Source: a virus. From it: 41,957 bases of DNA. Each line of letters begins with the position of its first letter. Within the stretch, counting starts at the first letter, position 1. Below, one piece after another: positions 1 to 5,980 of this stretch. Below the pieces are notes generated by a model, which was given only the letters and a program-made list of their open reading frames with translations, had not been told where the DNA came from and did not search any database. Position numbers and translations under genes: made by a program. Location of the stretch: positions 1 through 41,957 of the IMG/VR virus record IMGVR_UViG_3300025425_000048; one strand, given 5' to 3'.

Positions 1-1
1 A

Positions 2-106
2 GTCTATCTTCAAGTCTGGAATCAAGTCTGGAATCAAGTCAGCAATCAAGTCAGGGAACAAGTCACCAATCAAGTCAGGGATCAAGTCTGGGATGATATA
101 CAATGA
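2..106 (+). CDS. Q-V tetrapeptide-repeat protein, 5' partial
   Basis: This is the C-terminal end of a reading frame that enters from outside the window. It encodes eight Q-V-x-x repeats and ends WDDIQ followed by TGA. The stop overlaps the ATG of the next repeat gene (ATGA at 103-106), the same junction seen twice more downstream. The frame is chosen because this junction, the shared C-terminal WDDI and the Q-V pattern of DUF6745 relatives all agree with it. Function is unknown. It could also be non-coding repeat DNA, since every frame of a 12-bp repeat is open. Confidence 0.45.
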   Translation, partial: VYLQVWNQVWNQVSNQVREQVTNQVRDQVWDDIQ

Positions 107-372
107 AATCTGTCAGCAATCAAGTCATGGATCAAGTCTGGGCTCAAGTCAGGGTTCAAGTCAACGCTCAAGTCAGGGTTCAAGTCAGCAATCAAGTCTG
201 GGATCAAGTCATGGATCAAGTCTGGGATCAAGTCAATGATCAAGTCTGGGATCAAGTCAACACTCAAGCCTATGGTCAAGTCTGGAATCAAGTCTGGAAT
301 CAAGTCAGCAATCAAGTCAGGGAACAAGTCACCAATCAAGTCAGGGATCAAGTCTGGGATGATATACAATGA
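103..372 (+). CDS. Q-V tetrapeptide-repeat protein (89 aa)
   Basis: The protein begins MKSVSN and then consists of about twenty four-residue repeats of the form Q-V-x-x, where the variable pair is most often WD, MD, RV, NA, SN or WN. One repeat has Q-A instead of Q-V. It ends WDDIQ. There is no signal peptide, membrane segment or recognisable catalytic motif. Its ATG overlaps the preceding stop and its own TGA overlaps the next ATG, so the copies look translationally coupled. Such repeats occur inside many bacterial DUF6745 proteins (recalled, not searched), and a DUF6745-like gene lies 450 bp downstream. Whether the short protein is made is not known. Confidence 0.5.
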   Translation: MKSVSNQVMDQVWAQVRVQVNAQVRVQVSNQVWDQVMDQVWDQVNDQVWDQVNTQAYGQVWNQVWNQVSNQVREQVTNQVRDQVWDDIQ

Positions 373-554
373 AATCTGTCAGCAATCAAGTCATGGATCA
401 AGTCTGGGCTCAAGTCAGGGTTCAAGTCAACGCTCAAGTCAGGGTTCAAGTCATGGAACAAGTCTGGGATCAAGTCTGGGATCAAGTCATGGATCAAGTC
501 TGGGATCAAGTCATGGATCAAGTCAGGGATCAAGTCTGGGATGATATACAATGA
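369..554 (+). CDS. Q-V tetrapeptide-repeat protein (61 aa)
   Basis: This is a shorter copy of the preceding gene. The first 28 or so codons are identical at the DNA level to 103-187, and the remainder consists of WDQV, MDQV and RDQV units, thirteen repeats in all, ending WDDIQ. The start overlaps the stop of the upstream copy and the stop overlaps the next ATG (ATGA). The length difference from its neighbour is a whole number of repeat units, as expected from slippage or unequal recombination that keeps the frame. Function unknown. Confidence 0.5.
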   Translation: MKSVSNQVMDQVWAQVRVQVNAQVRVQVMEQVWDQVWDQVMDQVWDQVMDQVRDQVWDDIQ

Positions 555-727
555 AATCTGTCAGCAATCAAGTCAAGAATCAAGTCAGGGCTCAAGTCAT
601 GGATCAAGTCTGGGATCAAGTCATGGATCAAGTCTGGGATCAAGTCAGGGCTCAAGTCATGGATCAAGTCTGGGATCAAGTCATGGATCAAGTCAGGGCT
701 CAAGTCTGGGATGATATAGAGATGTAG
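551..727 (+). CDS. Q-V tetrapeptide-repeat protein (58 aa)
   Basis: This is the last copy of the upstream array. It opens with the same MKSVSNQV, has twelve Q-V repeats (mostly MDQV, WDQV and RAQV) and ends WDDIEM with a TAG stop at 725-727, where the earlier copies end WDDIQ with TGA. The ATG overlaps the TGA of the previous copy. The same C-terminus WDDIEM ends the downstream array at 1912, so these two terminal copies are closest relatives. Directly after it lies a sigma70-like promoter. Function unknown. Confidence 0.5.
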   Translation: MKSVSNQVKNQVRAQVMDQVWDQVMDQVWDQVRAQVMDQVWDQVMDQVRAQVWDDIEM

Positions 728-797
728 AAACTTTATTTGACAACAACTCAGATTCTTCTTGACAAAATCCTTTAGATATGATACTATTAGTTATAAT
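711..797 (+). repeat. Leader/promoter direct repeat, copy 1
   Basis: This roughly 87-bp segment recurs with few differences at 1896-1983, offset about 1185 bp. It contains the end of a Q-V repeat gene, a spacer beginning TAGAAACTTTATTTGACAAC, and a promoter. The two copies differ mainly in a short stretch between the two TTGACA boxes. Together with the arrays they form a direct repeat on each side of the DUF6745-like gene. Confidence 0.9.
759..787 (+). promoter_or_regulatory. Sigma70-like promoter for the DUF6745-like gene
   Basis: TTGACA at 759-764, a 17-bp spacer, and TACTAT at 782-787 preceded by TGA (extended -10 type). The predicted transcript starts near 794, about 27 bases before the ATG at 821. 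A second TTGACA at 737-742 has no matching -10 at normal spacing. Confidence 0.7.
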
Positions 798-820
798 CAG
801 AAATTAGAAAGTGAAATATA

Positions 821-1681
821 ATGATTGAAAAACTTACTGCCGAACAAGAAGCGCAATTTGATGTCTATCGTGATAAGTGGCTAAAAATTGGGCTGTCAAC
901 TGATCCGATTGATTTTGAGAAATCAAAAGATGCAGTTTGCAAAGCATATAACTTGGCTGGTATCAAGAATCCTGTCAATTTTTATCAGGCTAAAAGTCCT
1001 ATGGATGCAGTTCGAATCATTCAAGAGCTTGACCCTTCCATGTCGGCATCGACTATCGTGTCTGATATGATCTATCGTAGCCATGATGCAAGTTGGCTGG
1101 CGTTTTATGAATATTTTCGCAATGTTCTAAAAATCAAAGATTGTGAAAAACTGGATGGTATCACAGAGCTTGCCAAATATTGTGGATGGTTGAACGTATA
1201 TGAAGATACGGTTGTCTTTCAGGATCGGCCAGAAGTAATCAAGTTTGATGACCGAAATCTGCTGCACTGTGAGGATGGCCCTGCTATTTGCTATCGTGAT
1301 GGTTATTCAGTGTTCGCTTGGCATGGTGTTCGTATCCCTGCTGAATGGATTACTAACAAGGCAGGGCTTGCTCCTGAAACTGCCCTTAATTGGGAAAATG
1401 TTGAGCAGCGCCGATGTGCATGTGAAATTATCGGTTGGGCTACAATTCTTCGGAAGCTGGATGCATCTGTGATTGATTGTGATGATGATCCAATGATTGG
1501 CACATTGGTTGAGGTGACTATTCCTGATATTGGCCGTGAGAAGTTTCTCAAAGTACGCTGTGGAACTGGGCGGGAGTTTGCCTTGCCAGTTCCCCCGGAA
1601 ATGAAGACTGCCCTTGATGCTAATGCTTGGACCTATGGTTTGGACGGCGACCTTCTCCGACAGCTTGAAGTGAGGACTTGA
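821..1681 (+). CDS. DUF6745-like protein without internal Q-V repeats
   Basis: The 286-aa protein resembles bacterial DUF6745 proteins, recognised from memory. The N-terminus has EQEAQFDVYRDKWLKIGLST. The middle has HDASWLAFYEYF at about 89-99, and the core has HCEDGPAI at 149-156 followed by FAWHGVRIP at 165-173. Many relatives have a long run of Q-V-x-x repeats between the N-terminal part and the H-D-A-x-W-L motif. Here residues 68-88 carry no repeats, but Q-V repeat genes flank the gene on both sides. Biochemical function is unknown. The ribosome site is weak (AAAGTGAA). Its own promoter lies at 759-787. The stop is followed within a few bases by the second repeat array. Confidence 0.8.
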   Translation: MIEKLTAEQEAQFDVYRDKWLKIGLSTDPIDFEKSKDAVCKAYNLAGIKNPVNFYQAKSPMDAVRIIQELDPSMSASTIVSDMIYRSHDASWLAFYEYFRNVLKIKDCEKLDGITELAKYCGWLNVYEDTVVFQDRPEVIKFDDRNLLHCEDGPAICYRDGYSVFAWHGVRIPAEWITNKAGLAPETALNWENVEQRRCACEIIGWATILRKLDASVIDCDDDPMIGTLVEVTIPDIGREKFLKVRCGTGREFALPVPPEMKTALDANAWTYGLDGDLLRQLEVRT

Positions 1682-1684
1682 TTA

Positions 1685-1912
1685 TTGCTGAAATCCATCA
1701 GGGCTCAAGTCATGGATCAAGTCTATCTTCAAGTCTGGAATCAAGTCAGCAATCAAGTCATGGATCAAGTCTGGGCTCAAGTCAGGGTTCAAGTCAACGC
1801 TCAAGTCATGGATCAAGTCATGGATCAAGTCATTGATCAAGTCAGGGATCAGGTCTGGGAACAAGTCTGGCGTCAAGTCAAGGCTCAAGTCTGGGATGAT
1901 ATAGAGATGTAG
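1685..1912 (+). CDS. Q-V tetrapeptide-repeat protein, downstream copy (75 aa)
   Basis: Sixteen Q-V-x-x repeats follow a short N-terminus and end WDDIEM with TAG. The 5' end is homologous to the upstream copies, but the position of their ATG is CTG (1688); only a TTG at 1685 is available as an alternative start, so translation is uncertain. It starts right after the DUF6745-like stop codon, which suggests coupling or a former fusion. Parts match the upstream array exactly, for example around 1751-1804 compared with about 113-166. No function can be assigned. Confidence 0.4.
   Translation: MLKSIRAQVMDQVYLQVWNQVSNQVMDQVWAQVRVQVNAQVMDQVMDQVIDQVRDQVWEQVWRQVKAQVWDDIEM
1706..1893 (+). repeat. 12-bp tandem repeat array (downstream array)
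   Basis: Sixteen units of the same 12-bp repeat as the upstream array, with CAAGTC cores from 1706 to 1891 in unbroken 12-base register. Several consecutive units are identical in order to units of the upstream array, so the arrays exchanged sequence or arose by duplication. Confidence 0.93.
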
Positions 1913-1983
1913 AAACTTTATTTGACAACAACTCAAAATATCCCTTGACAAAATCCTTTAGATATGTTACTATTAGTTATAAT
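1896..1983 (+). repeat. Leader/promoter direct repeat, copy 2
   Basis: Second copy of the segment at 711-797. It includes the last codons of the downstream Q-V gene and a promoter of the same design. It lies upstream of the 116-aa gene at 2029. Confidence 0.9.
1945..1973 (+). promoter_or_regulatory. Sigma70-like promoter for the 116-aa gene
   Basis: TTGACA at 1945-1950, a 17-bp spacer and TACTAT at 1968-1973, preceded by TGT (extended -10). It is the duplicate of the promoter at 759-787. The expected transcript has a leader of about 50 bases before the ATG at 2029. Confidence 0.7.
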
Positions 1984-2028
1984 AAGATAAATATACTTTC
2001 AATACTACTATGAAATGGAGAGATTACT

Positions 2029-2379
2029 ATGAAAACATTCACTAAAATGGCTGCACAGGGTGATTTTATTATTATTCGTATCGATGATATTCCTGAGAAC
2101 GTAGAGAAAATGGAATCTGAAAACGGATACTTTACAATCGCACATAGCGAAACTGGGCATAACCATGTTATGGTTGCAGATCGTGTTGAAGCATTCAAGC
2201 CCGATCATGTTCCAGATAATGATCTGTATGAACTGTTTCTTATTGTTAAAGAACCAACTGATATTCAGCATATTCGTTCATTTGACACACATGAAACGCT
2301 TCGTGTCCCGCCCGGTAACTATCAAATCCGCCGTCAGCGGGAATATACTCCAGAAGGGTTTCGTCGGGCTGCTGACTAA
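2029..2379 (+). CDS. Small conserved-type protein with HSETGHNHV motif (116 aa)
   Basis: The protein has no named domain that I can assign. Visible features are an N-terminal AAQGDFIIIRIDDIP, a central AHSETGHNHVM with three clustered histidines that could bind metal, FDTHETLRVPPG, and a C-terminal RRQREYTPEGFRR. I recall similar small proteins encoded beside DUF6745 genes in bacteria, which would make the two a pair, but this was not searched. It has a good ribosome site (GGAG at 2017-2020, 8 bases before the ATG) and its own promoter at 1945-1973. Function unknown. Confidence 0.75.
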   Translation: MKTFTKMAAQGDFIIIRIDDIPENVEKMESENGYFTIAHSETGHNHVMVADRVEAFKPDHVPDNDLYELFLIVKEPTDIQHIRSFDTHETLRVPPGNYQIRRQREYTPEGFRRAAD

Positions 2380-2397
2380 TAATCTGTAATAACTGCT

Positions 2398-2562
2398 ATG
2401 GAAGCACTACTAATATTATTTGTGATTGGGTTTGTCCTCTGCTTCTTTGTAAGCCACCCAATTAAATCTTTGAAATATGTATTTTATACCTTGACATTTG
2501 TTACAATAGGGTATATAGTAATAGTTACAATATTCTTTTATATGATGACAGGAGCGAAGTGA
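2398..2562 (+). CDS. Small two-segment membrane protein (54 aa)
   Basis: An ATG at 2398 opens a 54-codon frame ending TGA at 2560-2562. It encodes a hydrophobic stretch at residues 3-18, a short polar loop (SHPIKSLK), and a second hydrophobic stretch at about 29-50, so two membrane-spanning helices are likely. The stop lies one base before the next ATG. There is no clear ribosome site. A strong promoter lies inside the frame, so the region may instead be mainly the leader of the following gene. No family is recognised. Confidence 0.5.
   Translation: MEALLILFVIGFVLCFFVSHPIKSLKYVFYTLTFVTIGYIVIVTIFFYMMTGAK
2491..2519 (+). promoter_or_regulatory. Sigma70-like promoter before the 142-aa gene
   Basis: TTGACA at 2491-2496, a 17-bp spacer, and TATAGT at 2514-2519, five of six matches to TATAAT. 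Of the three promoters of this type in the window it is nearest to consensus. The predicted start is near 2526, giving a leader of about 38 bases that contains the GGAG ribosome site at 2551-2554. Confidence 0.7.
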
Positions 2563-2563
2563 G

Positions 2564-2992
2564 ATGGGTGGTACAATTAAGCATATTCCCATGTTTGATA
2601 CAGATAAGATTTGTGAACTTTATTCAGAGAAGGATGGCGTGCCAGTAAAGTATGTCTGTACCACCACCCCTACTGAGCAAGGAACAAACTCAGCTGATGT
2701 GTTCTATCGTGCAACCCCTCACCCAGAGTTTGGCAATCGGTATTTTGGGTTGTATAAATCACAGGGTACAGGAAATCTTATGATTACCAATGCAGATGCA
2801 GTTGAGGGTTTTGAGTTTGGGCTTGTAGAGGACGATGAAGGTACTCTACAATATAGTGCTGACCGTTGGGACTACAAGCAGTTTGATAACGGTAATATGA
2901 TTGATGGGGGCCGTGCTTATATTCGGTCAAGTGGTTGTACTATTCACAGGCATGTTGTTCGTGATGGCGAAATGGTATCGAAAGCAATCTGA
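2564..2992 (+). CDS. Hypothetical protein (142 aa)
   Basis: A soluble protein with no recognised domain. Visible features are an N-terminal GGTIKHIPMFDTDKI, a central HPEFGNRYFGLYKSQGTG, and a C-terminal GGRAYIRSSGCTIHRHV. There is no signal peptide or membrane segment. It has a GGAG ribosome site about 9 bases before its ATG and a promoter upstream. Its TGA overlaps the next ATG (TGATG), so it is in an operon with the 239-aa gene that follows. Function unknown. Confidence 0.8.
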   Translation: MGGTIKHIPMFDTDKICELYSEKDGVPVKYVCTTTPTEQGTNSADVFYRATPHPEFGNRYFGLYKSQGTGNLMITNADAVEGFEFGLVEDDEGTLQYSADRWDYKQFDNGNMIDGGRAYIRSSGCTIHRHVVRDGEMVSKAI

Positions 2993-3711
2993 TGAAAGTT
3001 ACTATCGGAAAGTATAAAAAATGGTTCGGCCCGTATCAACTGGCAGATAAACTTTGCTTCTGGGCAAAGAAAGTTCCAGGCGAAGACGGAATAACTGATA
3101 AACCAGAGTGGGTTTATCAGTTTGGTGAATGGCTTGCTTACGGTAGCATAGAGCCTGAAACACAAGTTGGCGAGAAGGTCAGTTGGGATCGTGATCGTCA
3201 CGACACTGTGCTGTCTAAGTTTCTAACTTGGGCTGACAGTAAAAAGAAGAGGACTGTTAACGTCCAGATAGATTCGTGGGATACATGGAGCATGGATAGC
3301 ACCCTTGCTTATATCATTCTTCCTATGCTCAAGCAACTTAAAGAAACTAATCACGGCGGGCCTCAAGTTGATATAAAGGATTGCCCAGACCATTTGAAGC
3401 CTAATAAGAAAGAGTTGGCGAATTATAAGAAGAATGGGGAAGTTGATGATCGTTTCTTTGATCGTTGGAATTGGGTAATGGACGAAATGATCTTTGCCTT
3501 TGACAGTAAGGTTAATACCGATTGGGAAGATCAATTTGAAACTGGGGTAAGTGATATACAATGGATGAAACTGGAAAACGGAAACAGTGAAATGATCCAT
3601 GGCCCTAATGATACTAAGGTATATGATTGGGATGGCCGTAAGGTATATGAAGAAAGAATTCAAAATGGGTTTAGATTGTTTGGTGTATATTATCAAAATC
3701 TTTGGGATTAA
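2992..3711 (+). CDS. Conserved phage hypothetical protein (239 aa)
   Basis: This resembles a hypothetical protein common in T4-like phages. The recognisable pattern, from memory, is an N-terminal KIGPY-like segment (here TIGKYKKWFGPYQLADKL), then VNVQIDSWDTWSMDSTLA, ILPMLKQLKETNHG, and a C-terminal RWNWVMDEMIFAFDS. The role is not known in any phage that I am aware of. It is rich in tryptophan and charged residues and has no membrane segment. Its ATG overlaps the preceding stop, and it lies just upstream of uvsX, which fits an early or middle gene set. Confidence 0.85.
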   Translation: MKVTIGKYKKWFGPYQLADKLCFWAKKVPGEDGITDKPEWVYQFGEWLAYGSIEPETQVGEKVSWDRDRHDTVLSKFLTWADSKKKRTVNVQIDSWDTWSMDSTLAYIILPMLKQLKETNHGGPQVDIKDCPDHLKPNKKELANYKKNGEVDDRFFDRWNWVMDEMIFAFDSKVNTDWEDQFETGVSDIQWMKLENGNSEMIHGPNDTKVYDWDGRKVYEERIQNGFRLFGVYYQNLWD

Positions 3712-3734
3712 TAAAATGAAAGAGGAATATTGAA

Positions 3735-4784
3735 ATGAATAATTTTCTAAAGGACATTATCAAGGAAGTTGGTAATGAATACGCATCTATCGTGGATGAC
3801 GGAGTTGAAGCAGGAGATGTGGACAGTTTCATTGATACTGGCTCATATATCTTCAATGCATTATTGAGTGGCTCATTGTATGGGGGGTTGCCTGCCAATA
3901 AGATTACTGCAATCGCAGGAGAGAGTGCAACAGGTAAGACATACTTCCTTATGGGTATTGTGAAGAACTTCCTTGACAGTGATCCAAATGCGGGGGTCAT
4001 ATATTTTGAGAGTGAAAGTGCGATTACCAAGAACATGGTTGTTGACCGGGGGATTGATCCCAAGCGTATGGTGATCTTCCCTGTTACAACTGTGCAGGAG
4101 TTTCGCACCCAAGCGCTCAAAGTCCTTGACAGTTACATGGCGCAACCTGAGAGTGATCGCAATCCAATGTTCCTTTGTCTGGACTCTCTGGGGATGCTGA
4201 GTACCACGAAGGAAGTCGAAGATACTGCTGATGGTAAAGAGACACGGGACATGACAAGGGCTCAGGTTCTCAAAGCGGCGTTCAGAGTTCTGACCCTTAA
4301 ACTTGGGCGAGCAAAGGTTCCGATGGTGGTGACTAATCATACTTACGAGAGTATGGGCTTGTTCTCTACCAAGGAGATGGGTGGTGGTTCTGGGCTGAAG
4401 TATGCTGCGAGTTCTATCATCTACCTCAGCAAGAAGAAAGAGAAGGATGGTACTGAGGTTATCGGTAACATCATTCATTGTAAGAACCACAAGTCCCGCC
4501 TCACCAAAGAGAACAAGATGGTGGACGTTCGACTGACTTATGACAGGGGATTGGATCGATACTACGGCCTGCTGGAACTGGCAGAGAAGTATGAGGTGTT
4601 TAAGAAGGTGTCTACACGGTATGAACTGCCTGACGGGTCTAAGCAGTTTGGTAAGGCAATACTAAGTGACCCAGAAACCTACTTTACGGAAGACATCATG
4701 CACAAGTTAGACCTTGCAGCTGAAACCGAATTCAAATATGGAGTGAGCAAGAATGAAGAAACCATTCAAGACAGTAACGACTGA
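3735..4784 (+). CDS. uvsX: UvsX-like RecA-family recombinase
   Basis: The protein is the phage counterpart of RecA: it forms filaments on single-stranded DNA and drives strand exchange in recombination-dependent replication and repair. The Walker A motif GESATGKT lies at 62-69, the Walker B strand MFLCLD at 145-150, and the RecA-type loop region with [12 protein letters not shown] follows at about 216-227. It is 349 aa, a little shorter than T4 UvsX (391 aa, from memory), with the acidic C-terminus typical of the family. AGAGGA at 3721-3726 lies 8 bases before the ATG. It is the only replication or repair gene in the window and marks the end of the non-structural region. Confidence 0.95.
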   Translation: MNNFLKDIIKEVGNEYASIVDDGVEAGDVDSFIDTGSYIFNALLSGSLYGGLPANKITAIAGESATGKTYFLMGIVKNFLDSDPNAGVIYFESESAITKNMVVDRGIDPKRMVIFPVTTVQEFRTQALKVLDSYMAQPESDRNPMFLCLDSLGMLSTTKEVEDTADGKETRDMTRAQVLKAAFRVLTLKLGRAKVPMVVTNHTYESMGLFSTKEMGGGSGLKYAASSIIYLSKKKEKDGTEVIGNIIHCKNHKSRLTKENKMVDVRLTYDRGLDRYYGLLELAEKYEVFKKVSTRYELPDGSKQFGKAILSDPETYFTEDIMHKLDLAAETEFKYGVSKNEETIQDSND

Positions 4785-4803
4785 GTACTTTGAGGAGATC
4801 GAC

Positions 4804-4944
4804 ATGACAGCTGTTGCAGCTGACAGTCGAAAATCTCGGCGCATCCGAGTCGTGACAACGGAGACTAGGTTTATTGACCGGCATGGTCGAGAAATTGGGG
4901 AAGGGGTTGTCCCTATTGTAACAACAACCTATGAATATCTTTAA
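4804..4944 (+). CDS. Small hypothetical protein (46 aa)
   Basis: The frame encodes a short basic protein containing SRRIRVVTTETRFIDRHGREI. The start at 4804 is preferred because GAGGAG at 4792-4797 lies six bases before it and it begins after the uvsX stop at 4784. An in-frame ATG at 4753, with GGAG at 4740-4743, would give 63 aa but overlap uvsX by 32 bases. No domain is recognised. Confidence 0.6.
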   Translation: MTAVAADSRKSRRIRVVTTETRFIDRHGREIGEGVVPIVTTTYEYL

Positions 4945-4963
4945 TATAAACGGAAGCGAAAAA

Positions 4964-5233
4964 ATGAATATTGGTGATGAAGTTGTATATAACGGCGACT
5001 ATGGTGACATTCTCTGTGGGAAGATCACTGCTATTGGTTCTGACAAGGACTCGTATGATGACATTAAGTTGGAAGACGGGGTGTTTATGTACAAATCCAA
5101 GAAGCTAAAGAAGTATGTTGAGTTCAAGGAGAAGTCTCTGCAATCTGTTTATATCGAAATTACCCGCCAGAGCACGAGAGGTGATAAAAATTTAGACTAC
5201 ATTCTTCCCAATGAACTCATTGGTAATGTATAA
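4964..5233 (+). CDS. Small hypothetical protein (89 aa)
   Basis: The N-terminus MNIGDEVVYNGDYGDILCGKI resembles the short beta-barrel (SH3/KOW-like) folds that begin with a G-D-x-V strand, but this is only a pattern. The rest is charged, with KSKKLKKYVEF in the middle. The start at 4964 has GGAAG at 4952-4956; an in-frame ATG at 4931 would add 11 residues and overlap the previous gene. The TAA stop at 5231-5233 lies inside a late-promoter box (5229-5236). Function unknown. Confidence 0.7.
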   Translation: MNIGDEVVYNGDYGDILCGKITAIGSDKDSYDDIKLEDGVFMYKSKKLKKYVEFKEKSLQSVYIEITRQSTRGDKNLDYILPNELIGNV

Positions 5234-5236
5234 ATA
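5229..5236 (+). promoter_or_regulatory. T4-type late promoter box (TATAAATA)
   Basis: A perfect TATAAATA. In T4 this box spans about -13 to -6, which would place the transcript start near 5242, two bases before the ATG at 5244. The stop codon of the upstream gene is embedded in the box. There is no ribosome site before 5244. Confidence 0.65.
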
Positions 5237-5243
5237 ACCAACC

Positions 5244-5789
5244 ATGTTAGTAAAAAGAACAAATCATTCCTATGATCTGAATAGATGTCTAGTTGAATGG
5301 GAGAATATACAGTCACGATTCGGTGATAATCTGTGGTCAAAACCACTGGGTGAGAACCGCCAGACTTGTATACAACGTAGTAACGAGTCTGGCGGTAATC
5401 CATTTACCGATGGAACTGGTTCGATATATGGAAACAATCCAGTCAAGGACCATATTTTAATATCACAGTCTGACTACATTATATTAAATGATATATACGA
5501 GGGTACAGTTTTTGCTGATGTGATACGGGATATGAATGGTGAGCGTTCTAGAGTTATGCATATGTCATCTCACAGCACCTATTCCGTACATAAAGATAAA
5601 TCCCCTCGTTATCATTTAGTTCTTATAACTAATCCAAATGCTTATTTTATTTTTCCTACACTGAATGAGATAGTTCATATACCTGCTGATGGTTGTGTCT
5701 ATGAGGTTGATACTACACTACCACACAGTTTTGTTAATTGTGGTAAAGAAAGGGATCATCTAGTGATGTCAAAAAAGTTAACTTCATGA
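5244..5789 (+). CDS. Possible Fe(II)/2-oxoglutarate oxygenase, Asp-hydroxylase type
   Basis: The C-terminal half has the residue pattern of aspartyl/asparaginyl beta-hydroxylase-like enzymes. HKD (H116, D118) could supply two iron ligands, followed by RYHLVLITNP at 122-131, a D-G turn at 149-150, and LPHSFVN with H161 as the third ligand. R170 in ERDHLVM could bind 2-oxoglutarate. The N-terminal 100 residues are not recognised. The protein is 181 aa. It has no ribosome site and directly follows a late box. Its TGA overlaps the next gene (ATGA). The substrate is unknown; a non-enzymatic cupin-like fold is the alternative. Confidence 0.6.
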   Translation: MLVKRTNHSYDLNRCLVEWENIQSRFGDNLWSKPLGENRQTCIQRSNESGGNPFTDGTGSIYGNNPVKDHILISQSDYIILNDIYEGTVFADVIRDMNGERSRVMHMSSHSTYSVHKDKSPRYHLVLITNPNAYFIFPTLNEIVHIPADGCVYEVDTTLPHSFVNCGKERDHLVMSKKLTS

Positions 5790-5962
5790 TAAGATATAGA
5801 ATTATAGAAAAACAAATGGTAACAGAGGGTATGTCTGAGCTCGAAGCTGCTGAAATGCTTATGGCTTTGCGAGACAGTGATCCAAAAAAGTTGTTTGATG
5901 TAGAACAGTATAATTGGTCAATTGATGGTAAACGTCTAGGGCGTGATCCAGACCTTCATTAA
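5786..5962 (+). CDS. Small hypothetical protein (58 aa)
   Basis: The ATG at 5786 overlaps the preceding stop (ATGA), and the frame ends TAA at 5960-5962. The protein begins MIRYRIIEKQMVTEG and contains a predicted helix SELEAAEMLMALRDSDP followed by a polar tail ending LGRDPDLH. An internal ATG at residue 11 is an alternative start. No domain is recognised. It sits between a putative oxygenase and the gp5-like spike gene and ends just before a late box. Confidence 0.7.
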   Translation: MIRYRIIEKQMVTEGMSELEAAEMLMALRDSDPKKLFDVEQYNWSIDGKRLGRDPDLH

Positions 5963-5967
5963 ACTCT

Positions 5968-5975
5968 TATAAATA
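5968..5975 (+). promoter_or_regulatory. T4-type late promoter box (TATAAATA)
   Basis: A perfect TATAAATA whose predicted transcript start, six bases after the last A, coincides with the ATG of the gp5-like gene at 5981. No ribosome site is present between the box and the start. Confidence 0.65.
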
Positions 5976-5980
5976 GTCCC

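Larger units (their letters stand above)
1..712 (+). repeat. 12-bp tandem repeat array (upstream array)
   Basis: Degenerate 12-bp units with consensus CAAGTCWGGGAT run from the first base to about 712. The hexamer CAAGTC is nearly invariant and the following six bases vary among a few types. About 53 units are present, interrupted three times by a junction that carries a stop and a start codon. A higher-order duplication is visible: 11-187 is repeated at 277-453, an offset of 266 bp. All three forward frames and one reverse frame are open over long stretches because the unit is a multiple of three. The array begins before the window. Confidence 0.95.

Noticed and set aside
236-544. Forward frame with I-K-S-G and G-S-S-x repeats across the upstream array
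   Set aside because: Any frame of a 12-bp repeat is open. This one runs across the ATGA junctions of the Q-V frame, shares no start context and matches no known repeat family.
82-551. Reverse-strand frames with I-P-D-L repeats (82-369 and 348-551, and 1682-1951)
   Set aside because: These are the complement of the Q-V repeats. All clear genes in the window are on the + strand and no ribosome site supports them.
1-712. CRISPR array
   Set aside because: Units are 12 bp and contiguous, with no spacers of unique sequence and no cas genes.
1-1912. Diversity-generating retroelement with variable repeats
   Set aside because: No reverse transcriptase gene in the window and no adenine-specific differences between repeat copies; differences look like unit shuffling.
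3873-4490. 205-aa reverse frame opposite uvsX
   Set aside because: uvsX is unmistakable on the + strand, and the reverse translation has no recognisable protein features.
4753-4944. 63-aa version of the small gene after uvsX
   Set aside because: Possible, with GGAG upstream, but it overlaps uvsX by 32 bases. The ATG at 4804 has a better placed GAGGAG and no overlap.
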